Assembly (NCBI RefSeq): GCF_000759445.1
Contig: NZ_JRMB01000001.1
Span: forward strand, 1,488,001-1,552,000
Length of the DNA: 64,000 nt
From: Pseudomonas lutea
Lineage (GTDB): Bacteria; Pseudomonadota; Gammaproteobacteria; Pseudomonadales; Pseudomonadaceae
Reading direction: 5' to 3'
The translations under genes and the position numbers were made by a program. Position 1 is the stretch's first letter. Each line of letters opens with the position of its first letter. This document shows, in pieces, positions 33,633-41,048 of the stretch. The notes below the pieces were generated by a model, which was not told the origin of the DNA, did not search any database, and worked only from the letters and a program-made list of their open reading frames with translations.

Positions 33633-34250
33633 ATGCAGCCTCCGCCTTCGCTGACGCTGGTAAGCTCGCAGCCTGGCAATGCGCCTAAATCAGGTTGGTG
33701 GGTAACAGAAAAAGCCGAGATAGATCTTCGCACGGCGTTAGGCTGGCACGAAACGGAGTACAAAGCCCTGCACGAAGGTCTGCTATTGGAGATGTGGAAC
33801 GGCCGCTCAGGATCGACTGCTAAAACTCCGCCGCAACGAGGTAAAAGTCATAGCATGAGCGACATTACTCGCGATGAGCTGAACGCAAAGCTTGAGACCA
33901 TCGAAGTTAAGATGGACGCTCGGGCCGAGTCTGTTTTGTCAAAAATCGACGGATTTCTGGCTGCACAGGCTGAACGAGATAAGCGCCTAGATGCTGCTCT
34001 CACTCAGATCAGTAAAGATCATGGAGAGACGAAGGCTAGTATCAGCTCGATGAAAACAACGCTCATCGTCACTGCGGTATCTAGTGTAATCGCCATCGTG
34101 CTTGGAATAGCGGGATTTAACACTGCACTAACCTCTAACATGATGTCGGCGTTCCAACTAGGAAAGTCAGAACAGGCCTCATCGGCTACCGCACAATCTA
34201 CGCCCTCTGCCAAGCCTTTATCGTCGACTCCATCAACGCCCAAAAACTGA
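33633..34250 (+). CDS. Coiled-coil, single-pass membrane protein in the rexB position
   Basis: 205 residues: a soluble N-terminal part (GWWVTEKAEIDLRTALGWHE), a coiled coil ~75-140, a membrane segment ~143-163 (TLIVTAVSSVIAIVLGIAG) and a Ser/Pro-rich tail. Start two bases after the previous stop. An internal ATG at 33855 could yield a 131-residue form. Candidate membrane effector or superinfection-exclusion protein, by position only. Confidence 0.72.
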   Translation: MQPPPSLTLVSSQPGNAPKSGWWVTEKAEIDLRTALGWHETEYKALHEGLLLEMWNGRSGSTAKTPPQRGKSHSMSDITRDELNAKLETIEVKMDARAESVLSKIDGFLAAQAERDKRLDAALTQISKDHGETKASISSMKTTLIVTAVSSVIAIVLGIAGFNTALTSNMMSAFQLGKSEQASSATAQSTPSAKPLSSTPSTPKN

Positions 34251-34255
34251 AAAAT

Positions 34256-34281
34256 GCCCGCCAACTTAGGCGGGCTTTTTT
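34256..34281 (+). terminator. Terminator closing the CI operon
   Basis: Stem GCCCGCC/GGCGGGC (34256-34262, 34269-34275) followed by six T. It separates the CI-rexAB-like transcript from the convergent DUF1654 gene. Confidence 0.88.
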
Positions 34282-34288
34282 GTGCCCG

Positions 34289-34609
34289 TCAGAAAGGCGC
34301 AGCCTCCTCCACCGCTTCGAATTCGTCCCGCAGCTGAACGCGGGGATCCTCCTCTGATGGCGCCTCCCACTTCAGCGTGACGGAACAGTCCTCATCGTTG
34401 AAGATCATCTCGATCCCGTCCACCTCCGCGATCGCACCCATCACCTCGCCCCACTCCCTCTCCCCGTCAGTCTCCAGCTTATGGATCGTTACCCACATCT
34501 GATCTTGGGCGATTGGGTGATTGATCATGCTCGCCACCCTTAGGTTGAGGCGCTCCAAGCTAGACATTGTCACGCGCTCTTGGGGCTCGGTTTTTTGCGT
34601 CTTCGCCAT
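34289..34609 (-). CDS. DUF1654-type protein under a LexA box
   Basis: 106 residues from ATG 34609 (AGGAGAGG ribosome site). The SSLERLNLRVASMINHPIAQ and HKLETDGEREWGEVMGAIAE segments match the DUF1654 family as I recall it from Pseudomonas. Its promoter zone holds a perfect LexA-type site and one 17-bp CI operator, so it should be induced by DNA damage and also repressed by CI. Possible role in prophage induction, for example as an antirepressor; this is inference. Confidence 0.78.
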   Translation of the reverse strand: MAKTQKTEPQERVTMSSLERLNLRVASMINHPIAQDQMWVTIHKLETDGEREWGEVMGAIAEVDGIEMIFNDEDCSVTLKWEAPSEEDPRVQLRDEFEAVEEAAPF

Positions 34610-34626
34610 AATCCTCTCCTTGATAG

Positions 34627-34642
34627 CTGTATGCATGTACAG
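34627..34642. promoter_or_regulatory. LexA (SOS) box
   Basis: CTGTATGCATGTACAG: a near-perfect palindrome fitting CTG-N10-CAG with alternating T/A flanks. It lies 18 bases upstream of the DUF1654 start and overlaps or follows its likely -10 region. Confidence 0.85.
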
Positions 34643-34653
34643 TATTGGCGAAT

Positions 34654-34787
34654 ATTAGCTGGCTGCTAATGGATGCCACAACCCCCAATTGAAGCGATCA
34701 CAGCAAAACCACTGGCGAACTGTAGTTTCACTACAAGCGAAATTATTTAGCTCTGAGCTATTGACTATCGTTTAGCTCAGGGCTAAA
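34654..34787. promoter_or_regulatory. O_L: three more 17-bp repressor operators
   Basis: Sites 34654-34670 (ATTAGC-TGGCT-GCTAAT), 34746-34762 (TTTAGC-TCTGA-GCTATT) and 34771-34787 (TTTAGC-TCAGG-GCTAAA, perfect). The first covers the DUF1654 promoter zone; the other two cover P_L. Confidence 0.85.
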
Positions 34788-34789
34788 TT
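34761..34789 (+). promoter_or_regulatory. P_L promoter of the integration-side early operon
   Basis: TTGACT (34761-34766), 17-base spacer, TAAATT (34784-34789), with a perfect operator in the spacer and -10. Strong consensus. Same -35/operator/-10 geometry as P_R. Transcript should start near 34796. Confidence 0.85.
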
Positions 34790-34795
34790 AAATTC

Positions 34796-35085
34796 AACGC
34801 CAGCGACCCTGGCGCCAGCGGCGAAAGCTGCGGCGCTCTTTAAAAAACAGCCGCAACAAATCAACAGACCGCATTGCCTCTACCGGCGACCGGCGATCAG
34901 ACAGGCGAACGAGGAAAGCCTGCCAACGACAGGGAGAACCCTGGACGGCTGATCGACGACGAAACGTCCGAACCGCGTGAATGACCCGGCAAGCACTGCG
35001 CCCCGCCACCCCGGCGGCAATGGGAAAGATTTCACTGGCTGGCCTTGGCAACAGGGCCAGACGGGAAATCAACCGGAGTTAGCCA
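34796..35085 (+). ncRNA. P_L leader with tandem hairpins
   Basis: About 290 bases between P_L and the first gene, without a credible coding frame. It opens with two stems: GCCAG/CTGGC (34799-34813) and GCGCCAGC paired with GCT-GC-GGCGC (34812-34836, two-base bulge), sharing two bases. The place and shape recall the put antitermination RNAs of HK022; an attenuator is the alternative. Confidence 0.45.
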
Positions 35086-35283
35086 ATGGCAATAACCGCA
35101 ACGCAGAAGAAAACGGTCCTACCGGTCGTGGTCTTCATAGTCTCTACAAGCCTTTTCTTCTGGGGCCTTGGCAGCATATTCGTGCTGTTCTGCGTGCCCT
35201 TCATGGCCCTGTCAATTGGCATACTGGGCGCCAACGTTGGCCCAGCTATCGGGCGATGGTTTGACCGTGACGGCTGGAAGTGA
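35086..35283 (+). CDS. Small two-pass membrane protein
   Basis: 65 residues, nearly all hydrophobic: segments ~12-29 (LPVVVFIVSTSLFFWGLG) and ~31-50, then a charged end. First gene of the P_L operon. Function unknown; perhaps host takeover or superinfection exclusion. Confidence 0.7.
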   Translation: MAITATQKKTVLPVVVFIVSTSLFFWGLGSIFVLFCVPFMALSIGILGANVGPAIGRWFDRDGWK

Positions 35284-35480
35284 GCTCAGCTAAAGGGAGC
35301 GCGACGCCGCGCGCTCGAATCGCCTACGCGATTACCGGGCATGACAGCGACGCCGAGTTCGACGGCGAGCTCTACCAGGGCCTGCTGCATGCAGTGCGCC
35401 ACTTGAGCAGCGAGGAACGGCTGAGGTTGATCGAAGACCTGCAGGCCGCCCACGCCGAAATCGAAGGCACCAATCGATAG
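35280..35480 (+). CDS. Small early protein of unknown function
   Basis: 66 residues from GTG 35280, overlapping the previous stop (GTGA). The C-terminal half is helical (HAVRHLSSEERLRLIEDLQ). No family recognised. Confidence 0.6.
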   Translation: MSSAKGSATPRARIAYAITGHDSDAEFDGELYQGLLHAVRHLSSEERLRLIEDLQAAHAEIEGTNR

Positions 35481-35483
35481 ACA

Positions 35484-35862
35484 ACCAGCGCCAGCGTCAG
35501 CCTGACGTTAACTGCCCGACGCCCTGGTACTCCCCAGCGCCAGGCCGCATCGGAGAGTGAGCGAAGCGTGCCCGAGCGGGCTGCAGCGCTAGGATCGCAA
35601 AGCCCCGTGAATGTCCTGGGCCGGTACAAGCGAGACGGCCAATACCAAAAACGCGGCGGGAAACAAGCAGGGGTTGCGCCCTGGTGTTTCGATCACTCTC
35701 CGATGCGGACGAATATGCGGCCTATAACCGCCCACCTGCATTGTGCCTATCAACTCACCGAGGGTTTGCAGCCATGTAAACGAGAGACCCCCGGCCTACC
35801 GCATCAGGCGGCGCCGGCAAGCAAGGTTCACGTACGGAGGCGTTGTGAACCAGCGAGATGTG
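35484..35862. other. Interval without a supported gene
   Basis: About 380 bp with frames on both strands but no domain, good ribosome site or coupling. It precedes the terminator at 35863 and may be an untranslated part of the P_L transcript. Confidence 0.4.
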
Positions 35863-35890
35863 AAAAGCCCTGCGTCGACAGGGCTTTTTT
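35863..35890 (+). terminator. Intrinsic terminator inside the P_L operon
   Basis: Stem AAAAGCCCTG/CAGGGCTTTT with a short loop, ending in six T. It is strong and lies between the P_L proximal genes and everything up to the integrase, so distal genes need readthrough or their own promoter. Confidence 0.88.
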
Positions 35891-35993
35891 ATACCCAGCG
35901 TTTACCCGTCAGCACTCTCCCCTGCGCCCAATCGGCCTTCGTCAGGTGGCCAGAGTGCTGACGAGTACACGCACAACCACAAGAGGAATCGCC

Positions 35994-36260
35994 ATGCACC
36001 AGGCATTTCAAGATCGTATCGTCGAGCTGGGCGCTTTGCTCCAACGCTCAAGCGCCGCCCGCGGCGAGTTCAGCAAACGGACCGACCGGGCCATGCCTGG
36101 CAGCAATGTCCGCTTTCAGGTACTGAGCAAAGCGCGCAACTCGTACAGCGTCGTTGAGCTCGCAACCGGCGCTCTGCGCGGCGGGTTCAACAACTGGAAG
36201 GAAGCTGTGAACTTCGCGCAGCAACTTGAGGCACAGCCTGTTTCGAGGTTGGTGCAATGA
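35994..36260 (+). CDS. Early protein of unknown function
   Basis: 88 residues from ATG 35994 (AGAGGA upstream). Pattern of a small alpha/beta protein (NVRFQVLSKARNSYSVVEL, then AVNFAQQLE). First gene after the internal terminator; overlaps the next by ATGA. Confidence 0.68.
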   Translation: MHQAFQDRIVELGALLQRSSAARGEFSKRTDRAMPGSNVRFQVLSKARNSYSVVELATGALRGGFNNWKEAVNFAQQLEAQPVSRLVQ

Positions 36261-36571
36261 TCGGCGAGAGCGTGCCAGACCAGCACAAGCAGGCGATCGC
36301 GCAGCTGTCCGCGCAGATCGATCACTTCCTCGCAACCGGCCACCGCATCCAGCACATCGACCAAGGCGTCAGCGCCAACGCCCCGCTGCTGGGCACCACG
36401 AATCATCTGGAAACGCTCAAGGCCAAGCGCGCCAAGCGTGCGCCACGGATCCTGGCGCTTGCAGAGGCCGGCCTGAACGCTCGCCAGATCGGCATGAAGA
36501 TCGGCGTCGACACTCGCACCGTTGCGCTCACCGCCCGGGAGCACGGCATCACATTCACCGCGGCTACCTGA
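36257..36571 (+). CDS. Small helix-turn-helix protein
   Basis: 104 residues; the C-terminal third LAEAGLNARQIGMKIGVDTR reads as a helix-turn-helix. Possibly an early regulator. Coupled to the preceding gene. Confidence 0.65.
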   Translation: MIGESVPDQHKQAIAQLSAQIDHFLATGHRIQHIDQGVSANAPLLGTTNHLETLKAKRAKRAPRILALAEAGLNARQIGMKIGVDTRTVALTAREHGITFTAAT

Positions 36572-36655
36572 TGCGGCGTCTATTCAAATGCGCCAACCAG
36601 CGCAGGCGGCAGACCTGGCTCAGCATGCCAGCGCAACCGATCGGAGACTCACGCA

Positions 36656-37009
36656 ATGGAGCAGACAGCAGCCGCGAAGCACTCGGCGGCGTACCGGGAG
36701 CGGCAGGCAGAAATCAAAGCAAAGATGGGCATCGAAGTGCTGAAGATCGAGGCGCCAGCGAGCGTACGATCAGGCATTAATACTGCGATGGCTGAACATG
36801 GTTACAGCCAAGTGCAGGAGCTGTGGCAGGATCTGGCTCTGTCGTTCTTGTCGATGCCCTACGAGGAGCAGGCCCGGCGCCTGCGCAAGCCTGACGCGCC
36901 AGCTTTCGTGGTTAGCCAGAAACTAGCGCGTCAGTACGAGAGCAAAGCGCAAGCCGAACTTAGAGCCGACCCGGGCGACGAAATTATTCAGTCAACGCTT
37001 TCGCCATGA
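36656..37009 (+). CDS. Early protein of unknown function
   Basis: 117 residues, helical, charged N-terminus (KHSAAYRERQAEIKAKMGIE) that resembles plasmid/phage DNA-binding regulator starts. Its 3' end overlaps the convergent gene at 36984. Confidence 0.62.
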   Translation: MEQTAAAKHSAAYRERQAEIKAKMGIEVLKIEAPASVRSGINTAMAEHGYSQVQELWQDLALSFLSMPYEEQARRLRKPDAPAFVVSQKLARQYESKAQAELRADPGDEIIQSTLSP

Positions 37010-37205
37010 CCGCATCGCGGGCTTGGTCAATCTCCTGATGGGCATTGCTCACATGCGGGTGCTCGACTTGGCGGTACTTGCTGTGCCCAAGGACCAAACT
37101 GCCTGCTTTCTGGCTGACTTCGTTTACATCAATCCCCATATCCTGGACTGCGCCCAGTACTGCAATCAATGCTTGCTCCAGCGCTATTTCACGAACATTT
37201 GCCAT
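36984..37205 (-). CDS. Moron, paralogue of the gene at 37567
   Basis: 73 residues (REIALEQALIAVLGAVQDMG, IDVNEV). Clearly related to the 72-residue protein at 37567 (RELAFKMALEAVLNAARTLC, VDIDEL). On the strand opposite the P_L operon, so likely an independently expressed lysogenic gene. Unknown function. Confidence 0.65.
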   Translation of the reverse strand: MANVREIALEQALIAVLGAVQDMGIDVNEVSQKAGSLVLGHSKYRQVEHPHVSNAHQEIDQARDAVMAKALTE

Positions 37206-37261
37206 ATAACACTCCCATAACCCGGCCCAATGCCGGTCACCACGTATAGCCCACCACCAAC

Positions 37262-37570
37262 CTATTTGCCACTCGACGTGGCGGGTATTTGGCTTAAGAC
37301 TTCATCTACGCGGCGGGCTTGCACCAGGTCGGAAGTAGCTGTCGTGATGGAAGATAACCGCCCGACTTCATCGAGCTCATGGCGCCACCGCTTGTGCGAC
37401 TCATCCTGCCACTGCCAAGCGGCATCCCAGACGGTCTTAGAGATCCCAGGCGTTTTGGAAAGCTCGCGTATGCAGCGGATGGCTAACCGCAAATCCTTCG
37501 TCGCCTCTTTGAGCCTCGTTTCCCTTTCAGGCCGCTCCACGGCGTTACCTCTACGTGTCACACAGGTCAT
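37262..37570 (-). CDS. Moron of unknown function
   Basis: 102 residues from ATG 37570 (ATGA with the upstream gene), helical and charged (RLKEATKDLRLAIRCIRELS, WDAAWQWQDESHKRW). No family recognised. Confidence 0.6.
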   Translation of the reverse strand: MTCVTRRGNAVERPERETRLKEATKDLRLAIRCIRELSKTPGISKTVWDAAWQWQDESHKRWRHELDEVGRLSSITTATSDLVQARRVDEVLSQIPATSSGK

Positions 37571-37785
37571 TCCTGGTGTGGGCCGGTACCATAATCGAGG
37601 GCATCTGCAGCGACCTCGATCTCTCGTATGGCTGAGACCACAGCTGGCGAGATGTTGCTCGGCATAATTGTTAGCGAGTTGATAGCCGTCTCGCATAGCT
37701 CGTCGATGTCTACACAAAGGGTGCGCGCAGCGTTCAGCACCGCCTCAAGCGCCATTTTAAATGCCAATTCCCTGTCTTCGCTCAT
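37567..37785 (-). CDS. Moron, paralogue of the gene at 36984
   Basis: 72 residues from ATG 37785. Shares the N-terminal helix and a C-terminal QEI/REIE-ADAL-like segment with the 36984 product. The pair brackets the 102-residue gene, suggesting duplication. Confidence 0.62.
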   Translation of the reverse strand: MSEDRELAFKMALEAVLNAARTLCVDIDELCETAINSLTIMPSNISPAVVSAIREIEVAADALDYGTGPHQE

Positions 37786-37863
37786 GACCGTATCCCTTCC
37801 TGTGGAGCGGTAAGCGTAGGCCATTTTTTCCATCATATGGATCGAACCAAGAGCTGCCGCCAG

Positions 37864-38433
37864 TCAATCGTCTAACAGCTGCAGAACTGCCGTTTCTCCG
37901 AGTTCGTTCGCCCAGTACTCTAATGCGCCAATCATCACCTCAAGCGCTTCGTACTGCTCCCCCGAGTCATTGACGATCAGTTGGTAAGATCGATCGACCA
38001 GCGGCCTCCCCACGGCAGTTCCAGCTGCAAAAATGGATTTCACGGTCCAGTCCACGGAAACCTTCAAGTTTGGGTCCGGGCGATGGTCGACACCAAAATG
38101 CTTATTGCTGTCGGCGATGTGTCTGCATATACGAATGTATTTGTTCTCATGACATAGCAGAGCCTGGAACTGTGCAAAGTGCTGACGCTTCGCGTACTGA
38201 GAAGGGACTTTCTTCAAAACCGCATCCTTGTCCTCGATCTTTGCCCATACCCAGTCAGCCATGTGCCAGGCGGTGATGGCGCAGTCGAATGCCTTATATA
38301 CCGTCGGGAAAAACTCTCCTGCCTCGTCGGGAGACCGCATTGACGCTCTCAATTCCTTCACGCCCCAAGCGAGCTTCAACAACAGCTGCAGCGGGGTATC
38401 GAGCTGGAAAGTCTGGAACTGTTTTTCAGCCAT
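37864..38433 (-). CDS. 189-residue helical moron of unknown function
   Basis: Helical protein with conserved-looking WHMADWVW and CRHIADSNKHF. The latter loosely resembles Arg/His motifs of HEPN-like proteins but does not match the R-x4-6-H spacing. Own divergent promoter region shared with the gene at 38524. Could be a lysogenic defence or host-fitness gene. Confidence 0.65.
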   Translation of the reverse strand: MAEKQFQTFQLDTPLQLLLKLAWGVKELRASMRSPDEAGEFFPTVYKAFDCAITAWHMADWVWAKIEDKDAVLKKVPSQYAKRQHFAQFQALLCHENKYIRICRHIADSNKHFGVDHRPDPNLKVSVDWTVKSIFAAGTAVGRPLVDRSYQLIVNDSGEQYEALEVMIGALEYWANELGETAVLQLLDD

Positions 38434-38523
38434 CTAAATATTCCCCACTTGGCAACCGGCTTCATGTCGGCCAGCACACCAATACCTGACTTCCACGAAT
38501 CACACCACTGGCGAGGAACCCGT

Positions 38524-39303
38524 ATGAACACCGAACCGATTGACGATAAAAAGCTTGAGCGGGCGATCCGCAAGATCAAGCATTGCCTGGCTCTGGCTCA
38601 AAGCGCCAACGAGAACGAAGCAGCAACAGCGCTTCGCCAGGCCCAGGCGTTGATGCGCGAGTACCGCCTCACCGAAATGGATGTGAAGCTAAGTGATGTC
38701 GGAGAGGTGGAGTCGCAGTTTTCCCGCATTGAGCGGCGGCTGCAGTGGGATCAGCAGTTAGGCGCCGCTGTTGCCGAGGTATTCGGATGCTCCTCTTTGC
38801 GGAGCAAGCAATGGTGCAGGATCAAAGACAGACTCGTTGAGCGTGCCGTTTTCGTCGGCGTAACTCCCGCCCAGCACATCGCTCTTTACGCTTATGAAGC
38901 GCTTCTTACCAAGCTAACCCAGGCCCGCAAAGATTATGCGTCAGGAGTGCGAGCGGGAGTCTTTCGAAGCGCCTACAGCGCTGAGACGGCGGCTGATCAT
39001 TTCGCCCTGGCTTGGGTTGGACAGGTATACGGGAAGCTGAAGGCGTTGGTCCCACGCGGCGAAGACGACAACGCTGCTCGGGCGAGTGAAAGCCGCGACC
39101 TAGTGGCTGTGCAAGTACACGACAAGGGCCTCATCGATCAATACCTGGCTGACAAGAAGGTTGGAAAGTCGCGAAAACCGCGAGAAACCGAGCTCGACAT
39201 GAACGCCCAGATCGCGGGGATGCTTGCGGGCCAGCGGGTAGAACTGCATGCGGGCCTGTCGCGCGGCGGTGATGAGCAGCTGGTGCTCACAGGCGCGGCC
39301 TGA
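38524..39303 (+). CDS. DUF2786-type protein
   Basis: 259 residues from ATG 38524. N-terminal DUF2786-like segment (KLERAIRKIKHCLALAQSA, then REYRLTE) followed by a longer alpha/beta domain. Members are common in phage early regions; function unknown. Confidence 0.75.
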   Translation: MNTEPIDDKKLERAIRKIKHCLALAQSANENEAATALRQAQALMREYRLTEMDVKLSDVGEVESQFSRIERRLQWDQQLGAAVAEVFGCSSLRSKQWCRIKDRLVERAVFVGVTPAQHIALYAYEALLTKLTQARKDYASGVRAGVFRSAYSAETAADHFALAWVGQVYGKLKALVPRGEDDNAARASESRDLVAVQVHDKGLIDQYLADKKVGKSRKPRETELDMNAQIAGMLAGQRVELHAGLSRGGDEQLVLTGAA

Positions 39304-39317
39304 TCGAGGAAATCCCC

Positions 39318-39455
39318 ATGCAACGCATCTACCTAAGCGGGCCCATGACGGGCCTGCCCGATTACAACTACCCGGCATTCAACGCAAAAGCCCCGCGCAT
39401 TGGACGCGGCTCCATCACGGAGATGGCAGAAAAGGTGATGTGTCTAGCGCGCTAA
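39318..39455 (+). pseudogene. Truncated DUF4406 protein
   Basis: Begins MQRIYLSGPMTGLPDYNYPA, the unmistakable start of DUF4406 (nucleoside 2-deoxyribosyltransferase-like) proteins, but after ~24 residues switches to unrelated sequence and stops at 45 residues. Normal members are ~100 or more. A deletion has removed the rest; its end overlaps the convergent gene at 39444. Confidence 0.7.
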
Positions 39456-39809
39456 ATTTGCCATGTGCCCAGCAGCATCAGGATGCTCTAAGTGTGCATG
39501 AAGCGCCTTGTAAGCCTCGTGATGTACACGCACGGCCTTGTCCCAAATAACCGACCCCATATCGGATAAGATAACTAGCTTCATCATCTGAACAGTGGAG
39601 GCATCAAGCGCGAGCAAGAGGTGATGAGAGTCGTATCTAAAATCGTCCGCGGCTTGCATGGGGATGCCCCTTGGTGGCAGTCGATCATCGACCGCATTGA
39701 TCTTCGACGTTTCAGACGGATGCCTAGTTCCACACTGCCCGAACATGTCATGAGCTTGGCTACACACCCCTGATAACCCTATCCCTATTGCCTGCTGCGC
39801 CAAGGCCAC
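39444..39809 (-). CDS. Moron of unknown function
   Basis: 121 residues at most; ATG 39659 (71 residues, MQAADDFRYDSHHLLLAL) is an equally good start with AAGGGG upstream. No domain. It fills the junction where the DUF4406 gene was cut, so it may have arrived with that deletion. Confidence 0.45.
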   Translation of the reverse strand: MALAQQAIGIGLSGVCSQAHDMFGQCGTRHPSETSKINAVDDRLPPRGIPMQAADDFRYDSHHLLLALDASTVQMMKLVILSDMGSVIWDKAVRVHHEAYKALHAHLEHPDAAGHMANLAR

Positions 39810-39822
39810 TCAGCGCGAGGTT

Positions 39823-40017
39823 TCACCCGGTGCCATAAAAGAAGCGGGGAAGCCCAATCCAAACATCCATGGCTAGGTTGAACCTAGCTCGCTTTGCCTG
39901 CGAGCCAGCTCTTCCATAATTACATCGGCGCATGTCCTCGATCACATCTATCTTCGCTGCTCGGTATTCAGCCAGGGCGGCGCACATCGCTTTTCGAAAC
40001 GCTTGTATGTCGTACAA
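39823..40017 (-). CDS. Small moron with TTG start
   Basis: 64 residues, basic and helical (FRKAMCAALAEYRAAKIDV). The only good start is TTG at 40017, preceded five bases away by GGAGG. Unknown function. Confidence 0.5.
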   Translation of the reverse strand: MYDIQAFRKAMCAALAEYRAAKIDVIEDMRRCNYGRAGSQAKRARFNLAMDVWIGLPRFFYGTG

Positions 40018-40117
40018 CTAGACCTCCAGCGATCTCATGAAGATTTTCATGATCGCCAGACCACCCTACTCCTACCTACCACTTATTGCCTGCTGCATAT
40101 GCGGCGAGGACGAAGTC

Positions 40118-40771
40118 ATGCCTGAAAAGCTCAACCCCTCCGAACTTCAACATCTCCTGAGCCTGCTCAACTTGCAGGAAGGCGAAGATCCGGTCGAAGC
40201 CGTCTACAAGCTGGTCCGAATTGCTGATGGGGTTTTCGAGGCTCTGCAGTCTATCGGCTCTAATCACCGGCGCTGCCCTGGCACCATCATCGCCAACGTC
40301 GAAGGGCTGAAACGCAGCGCTGAAGAAGATCACCCTCTTGCCGATCGTTACCGCTTCCTTCGGGAGCCAAAAGCTAGCGCACCGGTAACGCTGCCTGAAG
40401 AGCAATGGATTGTCGTGGGCATGGCCGGCCATGAAGACATCCTGCACGGCGCCGAACTCGACAGGGTTATCGACGAGGCGATAGCAGGAGAGCGCTACAC
40501 CTTCGATCCTGAAAATGGCCCACTGCTCTGCTACCAGGTTGGCGAATGCGACTGGGTCGCGGCGCAGAACCCAGAGCAGGCGTTGGCGGTTATGGCGGAA
40601 ATGAGCGGCGACTGGCTCCATGAAAACACGGATGACTTCGACGTCGAACTCGCCAGCGATAGCGCCTTGGATCAGGAGTGGCGCGACGAGGACGAGCACT
40701 TCGTCGTGGGAACGCTCCGCCAATGGCTGGGCGAAGCAACTGAGCCGAAATATCTGATCGGTACGGAGTAG
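40118..40771 (+). CDS. Acidic early protein of unknown function
   Basis: 217 residues from ATG 40118 (GAGG nine bases upstream). N-terminal helices (ELQHLLSLLNLQEGEDPVE), middle beta segment with EEQWIVVGMAGHED, strongly acidic C-terminus. Family not recognised. Confidence 0.65.
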   Translation: MPEKLNPSELQHLLSLLNLQEGEDPVEAVYKLVRIADGVFEALQSIGSNHRRCPGTIIANVEGLKRSAEEDHPLADRYRFLREPKASAPVTLPEEQWIVVGMAGHEDILHGAELDRVIDEAIAGERYTFDPENGPLLCYQVGECDWVAAQNPEQALAVMAEMSGDWLHENTDDFDVELASDSALDQEWRDEDEHFVVGTLRQWLGEATEPKYLIGTE

Positions 40772-40775
40772 CCCC

Positions 40776-40994
40776 ATGGCGTGCATGCGCATCGAGCACG
40801 GATTCGTTTGTGGCTCGCCATTCTTCCGGCTACCGCTCGCCGATGGCACCCGCGTGTATATGAGCTGGCATAGCTATCTCGGCCCGCTTTTCTTCCGCGA
40901 CAAGCACGAGCGGCGAGAAATCGAGGATTGGTACGAAAGCCCCCTCATCTGTGATGCGCTCGACTGGTTCTGCAAACGCGGCAACCGAGCTTAA
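40776..40994 (+). CDS. Conserved-type small phage protein
   Basis: 72 residues, aromatic-rich (GSPFFRLPLADGTRVYMSWH, ALDWFCKRG). I recall close relatives in Pseudomonas prophages upstream of the integrase. No function known. Confidence 0.65.
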   Translation: MACMRIEHGFVCGSPFFRLPLADGTRVYMSWHSYLGPLFFRDKHERREIEDWYESPLICDALDWFCKRGNRA

Positions 40995-41048
40995 CCCCTT
41001 CCCCATCTATCCACATGCCTGCCGGTGTACGGCGGGCGAGGAATTCCT

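Noticed and set aside
35845..35961. GTG-started 38-codon frame with a good GGAGG upstream
   Set aside because: It is read straight through the strong terminator at 35863-35890, and its residues are largely dictated by that hairpin. Probably not a protein, though a leader peptide cannot be excluded.
36571..36780. Frame starting MRRLFKCANQRR between two P_L genes
   Set aside because: It overlaps the better-supported gene at 36656 in another frame and has Arg-rich shadow composition.
37864..38433. HEPN RNase assignment from the CRHIADSNKHF motif
   Set aside because: The Arg-to-His spacing does not fit R-x4-6-H and no partner nucleotidyltransferase lies beside it.
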